A stretch of DNA of 8,565 nucleotides from Dehalococcoidia bacterium (GTDB taxonomy: Bacteria; Chloroflexota; Dehalococcoidia; GIF9; AB-539-J10). Shown piece by piece: positions 6,538 through 8,565 of the stretch. The notes under the pieces were generated by a model. That model made no database searches. It was not told where the DNA came from and saw only the letters and a program-made list of their open reading frames with translations. A program made the position numbers and the translations under genes. Numbering within the stretch: the first letter of the stretch is position 1; the number at the start of each line of letters is the position of its first letter. The stretch is from positions 1 through 8,565 of the forward strand of contig JAUWFX010000074.1 in assembly GCA_030606765.1 (NCBI GenBank), read 5' to 3'.

Positions 6538-8565
6538 TTAAACCATGCCATATCTTTCGTGGTATAACTTCGCTTGATGTATAAAGGCCTCTATCCTTGT
6601 CTTTGCGTTGGTTTGCTTGAGCCCATCGTATATCATGTTGAGCACAGGAATACGGTTGTGCTCCCTTTGTATCCCTCTATAAATAGCAGTGGATACAGTC
6701 CCATAAAGGCAATTTAAAATGACGAGATTAGCTATACCACTGCAGCCCTGCATAGCATAATTTTTTGCCTTAGCCACATTTACAGTTACTACTGGGTCTA
6801 TATCATCACTTACATAAGGAGCGGCAAGCGCAACCACATCCTCAACCCTGGGGATCCTGCAATCTCGAAGCTCGTCTTTCATCATTCCCTCAATCTTCCC
6901 CTTCCAGTACATAAACGGAAACCTTCTAAGATAGTAATAAAGGGCAGAGAGATATTTTCTCCTAGAAAAGTAAGTCTCCGGATATACCTCATTAAAATAT
7001 ACTAAGTAATCTGTAGTAGTCGGCCCAAGTCTCACTTCAGCGCCCAGTGACTCAAATTCTTTGATTATATAGTTGTTAGACCAGGAGTTCATACAGGTAT
7101 AGAACTCTCCCACAATACCTATAATTGGTCTATCTTCATCCTTGGTTGGAATCTCGTCCATAGCTGCTATTGAGTGGTTTAAAGTCTGCCGAAAATTCCC
7201 GTTAATAATTCCAGAGGCTATCTCCTCTATGGCTTGTGCATAAACCCTGTCACTCTCCCCTTTATTCGCTTCATAAGGGCGAATATGAAGTAACTTCTTT
7301 AATAAGACATCCGTAGCTAGCCAACCCTTCCAGACAGCCTCCGCCCACTTCAATCCAAATAATTCGGTGCATTCATCATGGCGGATGGAGGCAACCGGGG
7401 CAACTATAGGGATATGCCCCAAACCTAATCTCTTGAGAACCAATTTCTGAGACAAGGCATATTGGCTCAACCTGCAGGAACCATCGAAGTTAAGCATCAT
7501 AAATGCTGCCCTATCGGGGTTAAAATCTTCAAGTTCTGTCATTCTGACTAAATCCGCTGTGGTGAGTAAATAGGGATGACATTCCTTGCCGGAGACGTAT
7601 CTTCTGCCTATCTCCTCCGATAATTCATCAGGCTCTGGTAAAACTCGGGCATCTAGACCCACAGAATTGAGAGCAGCAGCCCAAATAACGGAGTGCCCAG
7701 AAACATAGGGTATATAAAAGGTTCTATCCAGTTCCCTAATCCTCTTTGCTGGTTTGAAGATGCTTATCCCGCCAGAGGGTCTGATAACACTGAGGTCTTC
7801 TTGCCTTTCCTCCTTTACCCGCGTTTTCGGTCTACTAACGGTATCAAGAAAGGCTTCAACCCTGGTGATCATTCCAGCATCACCACTGTGCTCATCTACC
7901 TCCAGAAGTAGATAAGGATCTTCTTCCATGGTTTCCTCAAGATACTTCCAGAAGAAAGCATCAGGACCGCAGCCATAATTTGTGATCATTATAGGATTCA
8001 AGCTGGGATTATTCTTAGCCAGTATCGCTGCCCTCAGAAGATTTTGTTCATTCTTCCAAACCAAGTTGGAGTAATGAGGCGGCAGTTCAATCCTGTCCAG
8101 CGGCAGTAGGTCAAATGGGATGGCTAGCACTCCTAGATGCCGCAACTTCTTGGCGATATTTAGATTCAACCCCAAATCATGGACATTGTAAGGCTTCCCT
8201 ATTACCACCACGGCTTCATTATCTTTCTTAACGGTTTTAAGTATCTCCTGACCCCTTTCTCGACGAATCCTTTCGAATTCTTCTTGAGCCTTAAGCGCAG
8301 CGGTTATGGCTGAGGCAATTTCCCCCGTTTCTTTTCCGAATTCCCTGCCTATCTTCTCCATCTGCACCTTGAGGTTCTCTTTTTCCTTTGCCATAAATAT
8401 GCTAGGACTTATGATTCTTGCTTTATCTTGAAAAGCAGGTCTAAGCATGAAGGGGATACCCTGAATCAGGGGGCAGTTGTAGCTCCTGGTTACATCATCA
8501 CTCTCCTTCTCCAGGTCAATAATGCTGGGCAGGAATATACGGTCAACACCTTTTTCAATGAGATT
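6538..8565 (-). CDS. Acyl-CoA dehydratase activase-related protein (2-hydroxyglutaryl-CoA dehydratase type), C-terminal part
   Basis: The frame is open to the right edge: 39 codons upstream of the ATG at 8448 continue the family sequence, including FLPSIIDLE (11-19) and a conserved NCP (30-32). The gene therefore starts outside the window and 675 residues are visible. Recognisable blocks are GKPYNVHDLGLNLN (123-136), TNYGCGPDAFFWKYL (195-209), DEHSGDAG (224-231), GKECHPY (326-332) and GEFYTCMNSWSNNY (486-499). These match the DUF2229 region and HgdB-like tail found after two ATPase (BcrAD/BadFG) domains in roughly 1,400-residue proteins of anaerobes. Small activases of the wider group bind a [4Fe-4S] cluster and use ATP to send electrons into 2-hydroxyacyl-CoA dehydratases or benzoyl-CoA reductases; these large fused proteins are less well characterised. 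Conserved cysteines suggest cluster binding, an inference. The ATPase half should lie beyond 8565. It converges on the operon, with a decayed copy of its 3' end just downstream. Confidence 0.85.
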   Translation of the reverse strand, partial: NLIEKGVDRIFLPSIIDLEKESDDVTRSYNCPLIQGIPFMLRPAFQDKARIISPSIFMAKEKENLKVQMEKIGREFGKETGEIASAITAALKAQEEFERIRRERGQEILKTVKKDNEAVVVIGKPYNVHDLGLNLNIAKKLRHLGVLAIPFDLLPLDRIELPPHYSNLVWKNEQNLLRAAILAKNNPSLNPIMITNYGCGPDAFFWKYLEETMEEDPYLLLEVDEHSGDAGMITRVEAFLDTVSRPKTRVKEERQEDLSVIRPSGGISIFKPAKRIRELDRTFYIPYVSGHSVIWAAALNSVGLDARVLPEPDELSEEIGRRYVSGKECHPYLLTTADLVRMTELEDFNPDRAAFMMLNFDGSCRLSQYALSQKLVLKRLGLGHIPIVAPVASIRHDECTELFGLKWAEAVWKGWLATDVLLKKLLHIRPYEANKGESDRVYAQAIEEIASGIINGNFRQTLNHSIAAMDEIPTKDEDRPIIGIVGEFYTCMNSWSNNYIIKEFESLGAEVRLGPTTTDYLVYFNEVYPETYFSRRKYLSALYYYLRRFPFMYWKGKIEGMMKDELRDCRIPRVEDVVALAAPYVSDDIDPVVTVNVAKAKNYAMQGCSGIANLVILNCLYGTVSTAIYRGIQREHNRIPVLNMIYDGLKQTNAKTRIEAFIHQAKLYHERYGMV

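Noticed and set aside
7693..7911. Plus-strand 72-codon open frame
   Set aside because: It is antisense to the activase-related gene, whose protein sequence is strongly family-like at this place.

Overview
The window looks like a piece of chromosome from an uncultured anaerobic bacterium. Two features point that way: the large 2-hydroxyacyl-CoA dehydratase activase-type protein on the right, a family of strict anaerobes, and the GLUG-repeat surface protein tail on the left, a type common in sediment and subsurface genomes. The phylum cannot be read from the sequence. Chloroflexota, Desulfobacterota and Planctomycetota are all plausible, and this is inference only.

Layout: (1) 1-351, the 3' end of a GLUG-repeat protein gene, visibly richer in G+C than what follows. 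(2) 352-604, an intergenic stretch with a good sigma70-type promoter (about 452-479) and a small leader hairpin. (3) 605-6038, a tight six-gene plus-strand operon: two paralogous CrtI/CRTISO/RetSat-type FAD oxidoreductases, a FabG ketoreductase, a FabZ dehydratase, a FabI-like enoyl reductase and a Sfp-type phosphopantetheinyl transferase. Genes overlap or are separated by at most 38 bp. (4) 6039-6537, a gene-poor convergent region with a degenerate, interrupted copy of the 3' end of the next gene. (5) 6538-8565, minus strand, the C-terminal part of an acyl-CoA dehydratase activase-related protein. Its frame stays open to the window edge, so the gene starts outside.

How the genes may work together: FabG, FabZ and FabI supply the full reductive half of a type II fatty-acid or polyketide cycle (keto to hydroxyl to enoyl to saturated). 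The transferase would activate an acyl carrier protein. The two FAD enzymes belong to a family that desaturates, isomerises or saturates conjugated polyenes. The operon has no ketosynthase, acyltransferase or carrier protein within the window, and the promoter just upstream suggests the unit starts at 605. It is therefore either an accessory module acting on an acyl chain built elsewhere, or half of a split cluster. The best candidate for something undescribed here is this combination of a dedicated KR/DH/ER set with paired polyene-type FAD oxidoreductases. The product cannot be named from the sequence.
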